Shown piece after piece: positions 1 through 8,889 of a stretch of 64,000 nt of DNA. The stretch is from Terriglobus sp. RCC_193 (GTDB lineage Bacteria; Acidobacteriota; Terriglobia; Terriglobales; Acidobacteriaceae). Numbering within the stretch: position 1 is the first letter of the stretch; every line of letters begins with the position of its first letter. The DNA lies in contig NZ_JBFUPK010000001.1 in assembly GCF_041355105.1 (NCBI RefSeq), positions 1,240,001 to 1,304,000 on the forward strand, in the 5' to 3' direction. The translations under genes were made by a program, and so were the position numbers. The notes under the pieces are model-generated. The model made no database searches. It had not been told where the DNA came from and saw only the letters and a list, made by a program, of their open reading frames with translations.

Positions 1-947
1 AGGAAGGCTACATTCTCAATCGTTTCTACCGAGAGGCCTGTGGTGAGAGATACAGCATCTGGCGTGAACTCAGAAACAAAACTCCTGAATTCTTCGAGTC
101 CTTCCGTGTGTTCTTTTAAGAAGCTCGCGTCGATCATGCCGTCACGCAAGAGGATGTGAGCGATACCATTCAACAACGCGATATCAGAGCGAGGCTTAAC
201 CGGAAGATGGATGTCTGCCATCATTGCTGTTTTAGTAACGCGAGGATCGGCAACAATAAGAACCTGTCCTGGCTTCTTTCGCAGACGATTGCAAAGAATC
301 GGATGGTTGTCTGCAATATTCGAGCCGACTAACAGGACGACATCTGCATGCTCCATATCGGCATACGAACCGGGCGGACCATCTGAGCCAAAGCTCATCT
401 TGTAACCCGATACGGCTGATGCCATACACAGCGTAGTGTTGCCGTCGTAATTCCTACTGCGGAACCCGAGTTGCACAAGCTTGCCAAGCGTGAAGAACTC
501 CTCTGTGAGGAGCTGTCCTGTCCCGATCACACCGAGAGTATCAGCGCCATGCTGCCGCTGAAGTGCCGTTATGCGCGTGACCATCACATCCAGCGCCTCG
601 TCCCATGTGATCGGCTCGAAAGGTGAATTCCGTCCGCCACGACGCAGCAATGGAGTACGCGCGCGGCCCGGAGTATCGATCATCTGGTGTTCACTTAGTC
701 CTTTCGGACAAAGTTTGCCGAGGTTTACAGGGTGATCCGGATTGCCGCGTACCGCAACTGCTTTACCATCGCGTGTACCAGCCAGCATGCCGCAGCCCAC
801 GGAACAATAGCCGCACGTTGTCTTCGTCCACTTATCAGCAATCCTGGATTCCGATATATGTCCGAAGATTGGATCTCGTCCGTAGGCGTACTTACTCGTT
901 GCAATATCCAGGCCAAGAGCTCTCATCAGTCGTTGCGTAATGCTCAT
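1..947 (-). CDS. nasA: Assimilatory nitrate reductase catalytic subunit (molybdopterin oxidoreductase), 3' end outside window
   Basis: The reading frame begins at the ATG at 947 and runs leftward off the window, so only about 315 N-terminal residues are visible. Residues 45-80 contain CGYCSVGC followed by GKLCPKG, the four-cysteine [4Fe-4S] site of NasA/NapA-type molybdoenzymes. The next part carries the typical ITWDEALD segment and a molybdopterin-binding region with GSNIADNHP. The family reduces nitrate to nitrite at a bis-MGD molybdenum centre in the cytoplasm. The start overlaps the stop of the upstream iron-sulfur gene (ATGA), so the two are translationally coupled. No signal peptide is seen. 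NapA-like or other DMSO-reductase family substrates cannot be fully excluded, but the nirA partner supports nitrate. Confidence 0.85.
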   Translation of the reverse strand, partial: MSITQRLMRALGLDIATSKYAYGRDPIFGHISESRIADKWTKTTCGYCSVGCGMLAGTRDGKAVAVRGNPDHPVNLGKLCPKGLSEHQMIDTPGRARTPLLRRGGRNSPFEPITWDEALDVMVTRITALQRQHGADTLGVIGTGQLLTEEFFTLGKLVQLGFRSRNYDGNTTLCMASAVSGYKMSFGSDGPPGSYADMEHADVVLLVGSNIADNHPILCNRLRKKPGQVLIVADPRVTKTAMMADIHLPVKPRSDIALLNGIAHILLRDGMIDASFLKEHTEGLEEFRSFVSEFTPDAVSLTTGLSVETIENVAF

Positions 948-2461
948 GCAGCCTCCGCGTGACTACCGATAAAGCCCAGGCCCATGCTCAACGGCACAAC
1001 GGAAACAAAGAAAAGATATCGTCCGGTAACCACTGTCACGACGCCTGCGAAAAGTGCGAGCCACGGCAGCGGGGCGTATGCAAACAGAACCGCTGCACCA
1101 GCACTTAGAAAAGCGAGCGCCACTCGATAGAACAATTGCTCTCCGCGCAGCAGGTTATAGCTGGCGCGTTGCTCGAACACGATTGCGTGGCGAAGCCGCG
1201 CGATCCTCACAAGTTGATTTACGCTCCAGACCGATGCAGACACCAGCACTACGCCGGGATGAGCAAAGTGGTCCTGTGTTATGACATCTGCTACGAGGCT
1301 TCCCAGTAAGGCCGCTGAAGCCAGAAAATCAATGGGTGTATGGACTGTGTTCCATGCGGGTCTTGCTTTAACAAGATAGAGTGCGGCGCTCGCCAACGTC
1401 CCGCATAATCCAAGCAATATGCTAGTGCAGGCAAGTGGTGCAACCAACCAGCGGAGGGTTGGAAACCACGCAGAAGCCGCGCATGCCGTGACGGTGCTGT
1501 AGAAGAGGCCGAAGCATAAAACTTCACGACTGAGCCATGAACGCCGCCACATGCGAAGTGCACGCCATGCGTAGGCTGGACGACCGAGATGAAACACGGA
1601 CACATTCAAAGCAAACGTTGTAAGCAACCAGAGCAGTGCCAGAACAGTAGCCGTTAATTGATGTGCAATGGTTGTAACAGCAAGCGCTCCAAAGGAGGCT
1701 TGCATCACCGTGGTCATTGCAATCAAGGAAGGATGCGCATGCTCAAGATGGATAGCCCCCGTGTCCACACGCTCTAACCAGGAGGATGACCGCTCGGGAA
1801 GCGTAATGCGCGTGGTCGAGATTGTCTGTCCTGCTGCCGGCATTCCAGGAGATTCCGCGGTATGGAAATCTCTCTGCCATTCCTCCTTATTCACAATCTC
1901 GATCTGAATTGCATTTTCCGGGCAAGCGTTCACACAAGCAGGCTCACGTCCGTCGAGCAAGCGATCGCGACACATATCGCACTTGCCTACCACCCCGCGC
2001 TCAGCATTGAATTGGGGGACGCTGTAGGGACAATTCCATACGCAGTATTGACAACCAATGCATGCATCCGCGGAATGCAGAACGATGCCGGTAAGTGGGT
2101 CCTTTGTATAGGCATCCACAGGACAGCCGCGGAGACAGTCGGCACTAAGGCAATGGTTGCAGCCCATGGAAAGATACGTGCGCTGCGTGTTTGGATACAC
2201 GCCACCCTCCAGTTCACCAACGCGCCGCCACTGGATATGTGCTGGGTTCCCATTCTGCTCGTTGCACGCAATTTCACACGATCTACAACCAATGCACTTC
2301 GTCATGTCGAAGTGAAAGCGATACTGTTCATCAGCCTCCAGAGGACGCGACGGAATAAGCGCCTGTGCCAGAGTGGGTGAAGCTCCGTTTGCCACGAGCG
2401 TCATCCGCACCAGTTCGGCGCTGTCTGCTTCCATCGCAATTTCCTGAAGAGGTAGAGGCAT
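944..2461 (-). CDS. Fused DmsB-type iron-sulfur subunit and DmsC-type membrane anchor
   Basis: The protein has 505 residues from the ATG at 2461, one base after the stop of the flavoprotein gene. A longer frame to 2632 exists but would overlap that gene. Residues about 50-215 carry four cysteine clusters (CIGCRSCEIAC, CNHCLSADCLRGC, CIGCQYCVWNC, CDMC...CVNAC), as in DmsB/NrfC proteins that hold four [4Fe-4S] centres. From about residue 240 onward there are roughly eight hydrophobic helices resembling the DmsC quinol-linked anchor. DmsB and DmsC are separate proteins in E. coli, so this is a fusion. It probably passes electrons to the downstream nitrate reductase and ties it to the membrane. 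This arrangement is unusual for an assimilatory enzyme. Confidence 0.8.
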   Translation of the reverse strand: MPLPLQEIAMEADSAELVRMTLVANGASPTLAQALIPSRPLEADEQYRFHFDMTKCIGCRSCEIACNEQNGNPAHIQWRRVGELEGGVYPNTQRTYLSMGCNHCLSADCLRGCPVDAYTKDPLTGIVLHSADACIGCQYCVWNCPYSVPQFNAERGVVGKCDMCRDRLLDGREPACVNACPENAIQIEIVNKEEWQRDFHTAESPGMPAAGQTISTTRITLPERSSSWLERVDTGAIHLEHAHPSLIAMTTVMQASFGALAVTTIAHQLTATVLALLWLLTTFALNVSVFHLGRPAYAWRALRMWRRSWLSREVLCFGLFYSTVTACAASAWFPTLRWLVAPLACTSILLGLCGTLASAALYLVKARPAWNTVHTPIDFLASAALLGSLVADVITQDHFAHPGVVLVSASVWSVNQLVRIARLRHAIVFEQRASYNLLRGEQLFYRVALAFLSAGAAVLFAYAPLPWLALFAGVVTVVTGRYLFFVSVVPLSMGLGFIGSHAEAA

Positions 2462-2462
2462 G

Positions 2463-4205
2463 TTAGTACACGTCCCGGTGATAGCGATGCTGTTCGTGCA
2501 AAGCAGAGACGTATTCCTGCGCCGCCTCCGCCGTGAGACCACCGTGGTTTTCCACGATGCGATGCAGTGCAATATCCACATCCTTTGCCATACGGCTGGC
2601 ATCACCGCACACGTATAGCGATGCACCATCATTCAGCCAGCGAAACAACTCGGCGCCAGATTCAAGCATGCGATCCTGAACGTACACTTTGTGTTCCTGG
2701 TCACGCGAAAAAGCAGTATCGAATCGGGTTAGATGACCATCTTCGACAAACGATTTCATCTCGCGGCAATAAAGGAAGTCTGTCTTTGCACTACGTTCTC
2801 CGAAGAAAAGCCAGTTGCGGCCTGTATGCCCCAGTGCGCGACGCTCATGAAGGAACGCACGGAAGGGCGCCACGCCGGTTCCAGGACCAATCATGATGAT
2901 GGGCGTTGTAGAACTTTTGGGTAAACGGAAACGCTTGTTTGGCTGCAGATAGATTGGTACTCGCGCACCAACCTCCATCCTCTGTCCCAGCATGGTGGAA
3001 GCCACCCCTCCGCGTTCGCGTCCATGTGCGATGTAACTCACAACTCCAATCGTGCAGTGAAGTTCACGACCATGTGCGCTAGGGCTCGATGATATGGAGT
3101 AGAGCCTTGGTGCAAGTCGAGGCAGAAGCTCTACTAACTCAGTCGCATTGGAAAGCACACCCGGATAAGTATGAAGAAGGTCGATCAAACCACGTCCATA
3201 CAGATATGTTTCTAACTCACCCGCCTCCGATGCCAGAAGCGAAGAGAGCGTTCGGCATTTTGCTTTCTCCGCAAACCGCTGTATGACTTTGCGGGTCAGC
3301 TTCGTTATCTGGAGATGATGACGAAGAAGTTCCTCGACGGTGAGTGGTTCTGATTTAGGCAGGCTGGCAGTATCGGTAGCCGGAAATGGCAGAAGGGTCA
3401 GAATCTCATCCACCAGCACAGGGTCGTTCTGCGCCAGGACACCACAAGCATCACCCGCTTCATACTGCAGTTCCGCATCTGTCAGGTCAAAACTGACATG
3501 CACAGTCTGTTTACTTGATGAAGGATGGGTGAGTAATAGTTTGTCGACTAATCGCGCATGATAAGGATTTTCACGGGTATGTGTCTGAGTCATCACCGTG
3601 GACGAATCGACTGCAGCGGCAATATCGTTCACGGTCTTGGTGGGTTCCGATAAACCCTGTAGAAACTGACCGCTCCATCCGCTGAATGACGCGTCTACAT
3701 CCACGTCACTTTCTATGCGTCCGGTGATCCGTGAGCCGCCCAGAGCCAACAGCCGATCATCCAACTCGATACCAAATCTGCAGAAATACTCATACGTTTT
3801 GTCGCCGAGACAAAAAATGCTGTAACGAAGGCCCTCCATACGGGGCGCGGTATCGGCAAAAAGTGCATCTCGAAATGCGCATGCGCAATCGGGCGGCTCA
3901 CCGTCACCATAGGTGCTGGCAAAGAACAGGGCGTATTGCTCCTGTGCCAGGACAGGCAGCGCAAGACCTTCAACCGATTGCACTGTCGGAGTATGACCAT
4001 TCTCCTTGAGCAACTTAGCCATCTTCTTCGCAAGCCGTTCTGCTGTACCGCCCTGAGAAGCAAAGAAAAGACTCACACGATAGTTCTTCCGCGATTCTGT
4101 TTGTACAGGTGCAGGAAATAAGCCTTCCAACAAGCTGTTCAACCATGCACGTTGCTCAGCGCTGAAGGGTGCATCTTCCGGGATCAGCGGCATCATCTTT
4201 GTCAT
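2463..4205 (-). CDS. CysJ-like diflavin reductase (sulfite/nitrate reductase flavoprotein)
   Basis: The 580-residue protein has three domains in order: flavodoxin-like FMN domain (about 44-185, with FASTYGDGEPP), FAD-binding domain (RLYSISSSPS near 370), and NADPH-binding domain (IGPGTGVAPFRAF near 440, then FFGER and YVCGDASRMAKDV). It ends in RDVY, the typical C-terminus of CysJ. The family moves electrons from NADPH through FAD and FMN to a heme or siroheme partner. Its position between nirA and the nitrate reductase subunits suggests that it feeds nitrite reductase, nitrate reductase or both. The start overlaps the nirA stop (ATGA). A role in sulfite reduction remains possible, because NirA-type and sulfite reductases share this partner. 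Confidence 0.85.
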   Translation of the reverse strand: MTKMMPLIPEDAPFSAEQRAWLNSLLEGLFPAPVQTESRKNYRVSLFFASQGGTAERLAKKMAKLLKENGHTPTVQSVEGLALPVLAQEQYALFFASTYGDGEPPDCACAFRDALFADTAPRMEGLRYSIFCLGDKTYEYFCRFGIELDDRLLALGGSRITGRIESDVDVDASFSGWSGQFLQGLSEPTKTVNDIAAAVDSSTVMTQTHTRENPYHARLVDKLLLTHPSSSKQTVHVSFDLTDAELQYEAGDACGVLAQNDPVLVDEILTLLPFPATDTASLPKSEPLTVEELLRHHLQITKLTRKVIQRFAEKAKCRTLSSLLASEAGELETYLYGRGLIDLLHTYPGVLSNATELVELLPRLAPRLYSISSSPSAHGRELHCTIGVVSYIAHGRERGGVASTMLGQRMEVGARVPIYLQPNKRFRLPKSSTTPIIMIGPGTGVAPFRAFLHERRALGHTGRNWLFFGERSAKTDFLYCREMKSFVEDGHLTRFDTAFSRDQEHKVYVQDRMLESGAELFRWLNDGASLYVCGDASRMAKDVDIALHRIVENHGGLTAEAAQEYVSALHEQHRYHRDVY

Positions 4206-5989
4206 GCGGCAACCTCGTCAGCACTCTCCACTTTGCAATAGAAACGAAGCTCCTCCACCGAATGGCGCGCACAGAAATCCAGAAACGATTCGCCCGAACC
4301 GGCTCGTCGTGTGTACTGCTGCATGAAGCTATGCAGCGCGGGACCAACTTCGTCATACTGAAGCGCGGGAAACAATTCACGAGCCAGCGCCTGGTGATTG
4401 TCCGCGCCACCACCAAGGCTCACCTGATACCCAGGTTCCCCACCTACCTTGATTCCCATCAAACCGATATCGCCAATGTAGTGTTGCGCGCATGAGTGCG
4501 AGCAGCCCGTCACATGCAGGTTGATAGGCTGCAGGATTGGGAATGCAGCATCGAGTGAACGCGCAAGTTCGAGTGCGTGTCCTTTCGTATCTGTCGCTGC
4601 AAAACGACAGCCGCGGTTACCGGTACAAGCGACCGTGCCGCTCAAGACATGACCGGCCTCAAAATCAAGTCCGGCAGATCGAATGGCTTCACATACAGCG
4701 TCCAGGTCCTGCGTCTTGATATTTGGCAGCAGAAGGTTTTGCCATACCGTCAGCCGCACTTCGCCGCACCCGTAATGATCTGCAATGTGGGCCAACGCTC
4801 GAGCCTGGGCCACGGGAAGCCAGCCTACAGGAACGCAGACACCGACATAGTGCAGTTCTGATTGTGGCTGCGAATGCACGCCCAAATGAGCGGTACGGTC
4901 AATTGGATGCCTCGGTTCAGCATCTTCTGCGGCAATGCGCAGAATTGGAAATGCCAGCTTCCTCTCTGTCTCTTCAAGGAAACGATCGATCCCCCACTTA
5001 TCGATGAGATATTTCAGCCGCGCTTTCTTGCGGTCCGTCCGGTCGCCATGTTCAGCAAAGACACGCACCATCGCAGCGGCAACTGCGACGAGTTGATCTG
5101 GGCGAAGCAGCAGTCCACAGTCGGAAGCAAACTGCCGATGCCCGGTGATTCCGCACAACAATGCGCGAAAGTAAATACCGGCTGGGACCGACTTATTCTC
5201 AGGAATGCGGACCGCAAGAAAGCCGATGTCATTGGTATCCGCAAGTGTGCTGATCGTGCCACCGCCATCGAAGGCGATATTGAACTTACGCGGCAATCCG
5301 AACAGGTCACGCGAATTGAGAATGTATGCCTGAAGCGCGTTCGCATACGGACGAACATCAATCAACTCGGCGGCATCCATTCCCGCAAGCGGAGACGCCG
5401 TGATGTTGCGAATATTATCGGCACCTGATCCTTGCGAGGTCATGCCGAGCGCGCGTACTGCGTTCAACACGTCAATGATCGTTCGCGGCGCAAATTCACG
5501 GATCTGAATTCCCGCGCGCGTCGTAATGTCTAACCTGCCGCAACCAAACTGCTCTGCAATGTTTGCGAGTCCTCTCAGTTGCTGCGTGTTTAGAATCCCA
5601 CCCGGGGCACGGAGACGCATCATAAAGCTGTCCTGCGCGGGAGCTACATGAAACAGGCCGTGAAACTTAAACCGAAAACGATGCTCCGCATTCGGCGCCT
5701 TGTTCTCCACCGCATGAACAAGCAATTCATCCCACACATCAAGGGGATTGGACTCGTACTTCCAGCGTTCTTCCGCGCACAAATCCTCCACGGGTGTATT
5801 GAAGAACGTCGGAGCGTCCGCCAGGTTCGGACCGCCAGCATTGGAATCGGAAGTGAACTGCCCGGACGCAAGCTGTCCGAGATACGGATAACTCTGGGCC
5901 ACAGCAGTAAAGAATCCCTGCAGATAGGCCTTCTGTTCCGGCAGAAATTCTCCGGAGGCAGCGATTTCAGATGCTTGCAACTCTGTCAT
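4202..5989 (-). CDS. nirA: Ferredoxin/flavoprotein-type nitrite (sulfite) reductase, siroheme enzyme
   Basis: The 595-residue protein has the duplicated NirA/sulfite reductase fold. The siroheme-[4Fe-4S] site is intact: a C-x5-C motif (CTGNRGC, near residue 455) followed by C-x3-C (GCSHSC, near 496). RLDITTRAGIQIREF and the second-half equivalent RLTVWQNLLLPN are typical of the family. The reaction is six-electron reduction of nitrite to ammonium, or of sulfite to sulfide. I chose the ATG at 5989, preceded by GAGGACCAGG; an in-frame TTG at 6004 is less likely. It is the first gene of a four-gene coupled operon. Its siroheme need gives a link to the divergent HemD-like gene. Confidence 0.85.
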   Translation of the reverse strand: MTELQASEIAASGEFLPEQKAYLQGFFTAVAQSYPYLGQLASGQFTSDSNAGGPNLADAPTFFNTPVEDLCAEERWKYESNPLDVWDELLVHAVENKAPNAEHRFRFKFHGLFHVAPAQDSFMMRLRAPGGILNTQQLRGLANIAEQFGCGRLDITTRAGIQIREFAPRTIIDVLNAVRALGMTSQGSGADNIRNITASPLAGMDAAELIDVRPYANALQAYILNSRDLFGLPRKFNIAFDGGGTISTLADTNDIGFLAVRIPENKSVPAGIYFRALLCGITGHRQFASDCGLLLRPDQLVAVAAAMVRVFAEHGDRTDRKKARLKYLIDKWGIDRFLEETERKLAFPILRIAAEDAEPRHPIDRTAHLGVHSQPQSELHYVGVCVPVGWLPVAQARALAHIADHYGCGEVRLTVWQNLLLPNIKTQDLDAVCEAIRSAGLDFEAGHVLSGTVACTGNRGCRFAATDTKGHALELARSLDAAFPILQPINLHVTGCSHSCAQHYIGDIGLMGIKVGGEPGYQVSLGGGADNHQALARELFPALQYDEVGPALHSFMQQYTRRAGSGESFLDFCARHSVEELRFYCKVESADEVAA

Positions 5990-6387
5990 AATCCTGGTCC
6001 TCAACGCGATGTAGAGGGCGGGCCCAGAAGGTCACGGATCAGAGTGTGTGTGCGCGGCACAAGCCTCGAGAACGCGCGGACGCACACTCAAATACTAAAA
6101 TGAGTGACATCTGGGCTCGTCGTGGAGCTTGTTTCGTAAAGCCGGAGCTGGCGCGCCTGGGGGCCAGTTTATGAGCAGGAAGAAAGTCGTCCGGCAATCA
6201 TGGCGGGACACACCTTCAATACGCGAAGTATGACACGGGCTCGCCCGGACTGCAATGGGAAAGATTCCTAACCATCTTCCGGGCCGGTTTGGGCGGCCTG
6301 CGCAGAATTGCCGCCGGACACGTTACACTCAAGAAACTTCGGCAGTTTCCAGTTACAGCCACTGCCCATTCGCATTGGGAGTCACGC
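5990..6387. promoter_or_regulatory. Divergent control region and structured leader of the nitrate operon
   Basis: This 398-bp gap separates nirA (leftward) from the HemD-GAF-ANTAR gene (rightward), so both promoters should lie here. In the nirA mRNA sense there are several self-complementary stretches: CACTCA/TGAGTG around 6084-6105, GTGTGCG pairing with CGCACAC (about 6046-6088), and GCCCAGA with TCTGGGC farther apart. Such a leader is expected if the ANTAR protein acts by transcription antitermination. I could not identify a convincing pair of canonical ANTAR hexaloop hairpins or a clear poly-U terminator. The rightward gene has a GGGAG ribosome-binding site at 6378-6382. Confidence 0.45.
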
Positions 6388-8031
6388 ATGCGTCACGCCA
6401 GCTTCGACGGTCTGCGAGTGTTATCGCTCGAGTCCCGCCGTGCCCGCGAGGTCGAAAAGCTGATCCGCACCTATAACGGTGATCCAATAGTCGTCCCTGC
6501 GATGCGCGAGATCCCACTCGAATCAAATACAGATTGCTTTGAATTTGGGGAACGTCTACTCAATGGGGACTTCGACCTGATCATCTTTCTGACAGGCATC
6601 GGCGTCACCAAACTGATGCAGACGTTAGAGACAAAATACTCGCAAGAGGTTCTGCTTCAGCAGCTACGTCAACGTGAGGTCGTGACTCGTGGAGTGAAAC
6701 CCGTTGCCGCACTGCGTGAGCTGCAGATTCCGGTTTCCGCCTCCACCGAAGAACCAAGCACATGGCATGAAGTGCTGGCATTGCTTGATGCACAGTATGG
6801 TCCGCGGCTTGCGGAACTTCGGGTTGCGGTACAGGAATATGGGGCGACCAATCCGGAGTTCATCACAGAACTTGTCGCCCGCTGTGCTGACGTAACCAAG
6901 GTGCCCGTTTATCAGTGGGGGCTGCCTCTTGATCTGGAACCCTTGCGCGATGCTGTGCGCCGGCTCTGCGATGGCGAAATTGACGTTGTCTTATTCATGA
7001 CCGCCGTGCAGGTGATTCATCTCTTCCAGATTGCGGATGAGTTGGGACTGCGAGAGGCGATGGGAGTTGCGCTGCAACAAGCCGTCGTCGTCTCAATTGG
7101 TCCAACGACAACCGAAGAGTTGAAGCATTATGGCGTTCAGCCAGACTTTGAACCGTCGCGACCTCGTATGGGTTTCATGGTGAACGAAGCTGCTCAGTAT
7201 GCAAAGAAGCTGCTTCCGGAAAAGCGTTCCGTTACGATTGAATCCGGCCCCAGGCCAGGTGTAAAAGCGCGAGCTCCGTACAGAGGAACCGTACAGCAGG
7301 TCGCCCCTTCGACATCTGCCATGGCTGGCTTCCGCGATGGTCTTGCTCCCTTTGACGTACTGCAGGAGATCAGCAGTCACATCGCCTCCACGGATCCGCT
7401 TCACGTGACCCTTTCGCGCATCGTGACCCTTGTATCCATTGTGATTCCGTGCGATTCCTGCTTTCTCTACACGCTTGAGGACGACAAACTGGTTTTGCGT
7501 GCTTCACGCAATCCGCACAGCGACGAGCTGGATCACCTCAAACTCTCTGTCGGCGAAGGTGTTACAGGATGGGTCGCAGAACACCGTGAAACCGTGGCTA
7601 TTTCAGAACGCGCGAGTGAGGATCCTCGTTTCAGCGCGTTTGTAAGCCTCCCGGAAGATCGCTTCGAAGCGATGTTGTGTGCCCCTGTCACCTGCGCAAA
7701 CCGTGTCGTAGGTGTACTCAATTTGCAGCACAGGCAGCCGTATCAACACAGCGAACTGGAACGGCGCATGCTTTCTACAGTGGGAATTCTTGTAGGAGCT
7801 GAAATCGAACGCGCTCGGCTGGAGACAGAGAATTCCGTTCTTACCGACAGGCTCGAGACCCGCAAGCTTGTCGATCGGGCAAAAGGTATCCTGCAACGCG
7901 ATCTGAATTTTTCAGAAGACGATGCCTACCGCAACATGCAGCGAGAAAGCCGTCAACGAAGAAAATCCATGCGCGAAATTGCAGAGGCAATCCTGCTGGC
8001 AGACAGCTTGAAGCGCGACAGAAACCTTTAA
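6388..8031 (+). CDS. HemD-like (uroporphyrinogen-III synthase) domain fused to GAF and ANTAR domains; probable nitrate/nitrite regulator
   Basis: The protein has 547 residues from the ATG at 6388 (GGGAG ribosome site six bases upstream). Residues about 5-255 form a HemD-like two-lobed domain with paired segments FLTGIGVTKLM and FMTAVQVIHLF. A linker follows, then a GAF domain (about 320-475, ending in LNLQHRQPY). Residues about 488-545 form an ANTAR domain (LVDRAKGILQRDLNFSEDDAY). ANTAR domains bind paired RNA hairpins and prevent transcription termination, as in NasR and AmiR. HemD acts in siroheme synthesis; in actinobacterial NnaR a HemD domain is fused to a DNA-binding domain and controls nitrate genes. 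Divergence from nirA supports a similar job here. Whether the HemD part is an enzyme or only a sensor cannot be told by eye. Confidence 0.8.
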   Translation: MRHASFDGLRVLSLESRRAREVEKLIRTYNGDPIVVPAMREIPLESNTDCFEFGERLLNGDFDLIIFLTGIGVTKLMQTLETKYSQEVLLQQLRQREVVTRGVKPVAALRELQIPVSASTEEPSTWHEVLALLDAQYGPRLAELRVAVQEYGATNPEFITELVARCADVTKVPVYQWGLPLDLEPLRDAVRRLCDGEIDVVLFMTAVQVIHLFQIADELGLREAMGVALQQAVVVSIGPTTTEELKHYGVQPDFEPSRPRMGFMVNEAAQYAKKLLPEKRSVTIESGPRPGVKARAPYRGTVQQVAPSTSAMAGFRDGLAPFDVLQEISSHIASTDPLHVTLSRIVTLVSIVIPCDSCFLYTLEDDKLVLRASRNPHSDELDHLKLSVGEGVTGWVAEHRETVAISERASEDPRFSAFVSLPEDRFEAMLCAPVTCANRVVGVLNLQHRQPYQHSELERRMLSTVGILVGAEIERARLETENSVLTDRLETRKLVDRAKGILQRDLNFSEDDAYRNMQRESRQRRKSMREIAEAILLADSLKRDRNL

Positions 8032-8239
8032 CGGCTTCCTCCACGCTACCCGCAGTGGCTCCTCGGCATACGAATTGAGACAGCCATTTGTGTCGGGAAG
8101 TCAGGGAAAGGAAACTTGCTGTGAAGGTCGTCGAGATGGTGCTCAAGCCAATTACAGCGAGCGCCTAAAACGGCGATTTTCTTATTGGGAGTTAGGGAGT
8201 TTGTTCGAAAAATCCGATCCTTGTAACTGCTTGAAAAGG

Positions 8240-8287
<48 letters not shown>

Positions 8288-8381
8288 GGCGACAGAAACG
8301 TAGTTTCAACGACTTACGAGGCCTGATCGGGAGTTTTACGGAGCCCTAAGTTGTTGAAAATAAGTATAGAACTTTTCTAGT

Positions 8382-8438
8382 TGGGGTTGGTTTGGGGTTG
8401 AAACCGCACCACCTCTGGTTTTTCAACCCCAGCCCCAA
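8382..8438. repeat. Inverted repeat near the left attachment site, possible recombinase arm sites
   Basis: GGGGTTGAAA at 8394-8403 is repeated in inverted form as TTTCAACCCC at 8421-8430, with a weaker outer pair TTGGGG (8382-8387) and CCCCAA (8433-8438). A related direct pair of GGGGTT units lies at 38721-38740, next to the right attachment site. Integrases of this type use such arm repeats, so a role in integration is plausible. It could also act as a terminator or operator. Confidence 0.4.
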
Positions 8439-8454
8439 TTTCTTTGACGATACA

Positions 8455-8501
8455 TTGACGATACCGAAACGGGATTCTATACTGCATGTAGAGGTGACCT
8501 C
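8455..8501 (+). promoter_or_regulatory. Promoter and putative autoregulatory operator of the Xre-RES pair
   Basis: A near-consensus promoter is visible: TTGACG at 8455-8460, a 17-bp spacer, and TATACT at 8478-8483. The -35 box is part of a tandem repeat, TTGACGATAC, beginning at 8444 and 8455. A small palindrome, GAGGTGACCTC, lies at 8491-8501 immediately before the antitoxin ATG and also contains the ribosome-binding purines. The palindrome is a candidate site for repression by the antitoxin; this is inference. Confidence 0.6.
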
Positions 8502-8503
8502 AA

Positions 8504-8878
8504 ATGTTGGCGACTTCTACATTCGTGAGCGCTGATCCCGCTCTCTTCAATCCCCAGTCTGGACGACTTGATGCCTCGCGTATTGCGAGCGAAATCCAAC
8601 TGCCCGTCTCAACGATTGCTGAGGCCATCGGCAAGAAGGCTCCGAGCGTTCGCAAGCATCCCGACGCAAGCAGCCTGCAACCAGAGCTACGACGCGTTTA
8701 CCGCATCTGGGTTGCAATCGTGGAACTTTACGCCGGGAACAAGAAAAGCGCACGGATCTTTCTGAACGCTCCAAACAAGCATCTCGAAAATCAGGCTCCC
8801 GTGGAATTCATCGAAAGCGGTGAGCTGAAGCCCTTGGAAGCACTGGTAGAAGCCATGACCACGAGGCAGCCAGCCTAA
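8504..8878 (+). CDS. MbcA/ParS/Xre-type antitoxin
   Basis: The 124-residue protein starts at ATG 8504. A central helix-turn-helix-like region (RIASEIQLPVSTIAEAIG) is followed by a C-terminal segment with YAGNKKSARIFLNAPN. A gap-free pairing of W-x-x-L/A-x(n)-G-x-x-x-A-x-x-F-L/W-L-x-x-P-N-x-x-L is the hallmark of antitoxins in RES-Xre systems. Such antitoxins bind and inhibit the RES toxin and repress the shared promoter. The toxin gene follows 11 bp downstream. The pair sits just inside the left end of the integrated DNA, a common place for stabilising toxin-antitoxin modules. Confidence 0.85.
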   Translation: MLATSTFVSADPALFNPQSGRLDASRIASEIQLPVSTIAEAIGKKAPSVRKHPDASSLQPELRRVYRIWVAIVELYAGNKKSARIFLNAPNKHLENQAPVEFIESGELKPLEALVEAMTTRQPA

Positions 8879-8889
8879 CGAGGATAGTC

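Noticed and set aside
2462-2632. Upstream extension of the fused iron-sulfur/anchor protein
   Set aside because: It overlaps the flavoprotein gene and is Arg-rich; the ATG at 2461 directly follows that gene's stop.
5990-6387. Canonical ANTAR two-hairpin motif
   Set aside because: Several stems are present, but no pair of hexaloops with the expected A and G positions could be placed confidently.
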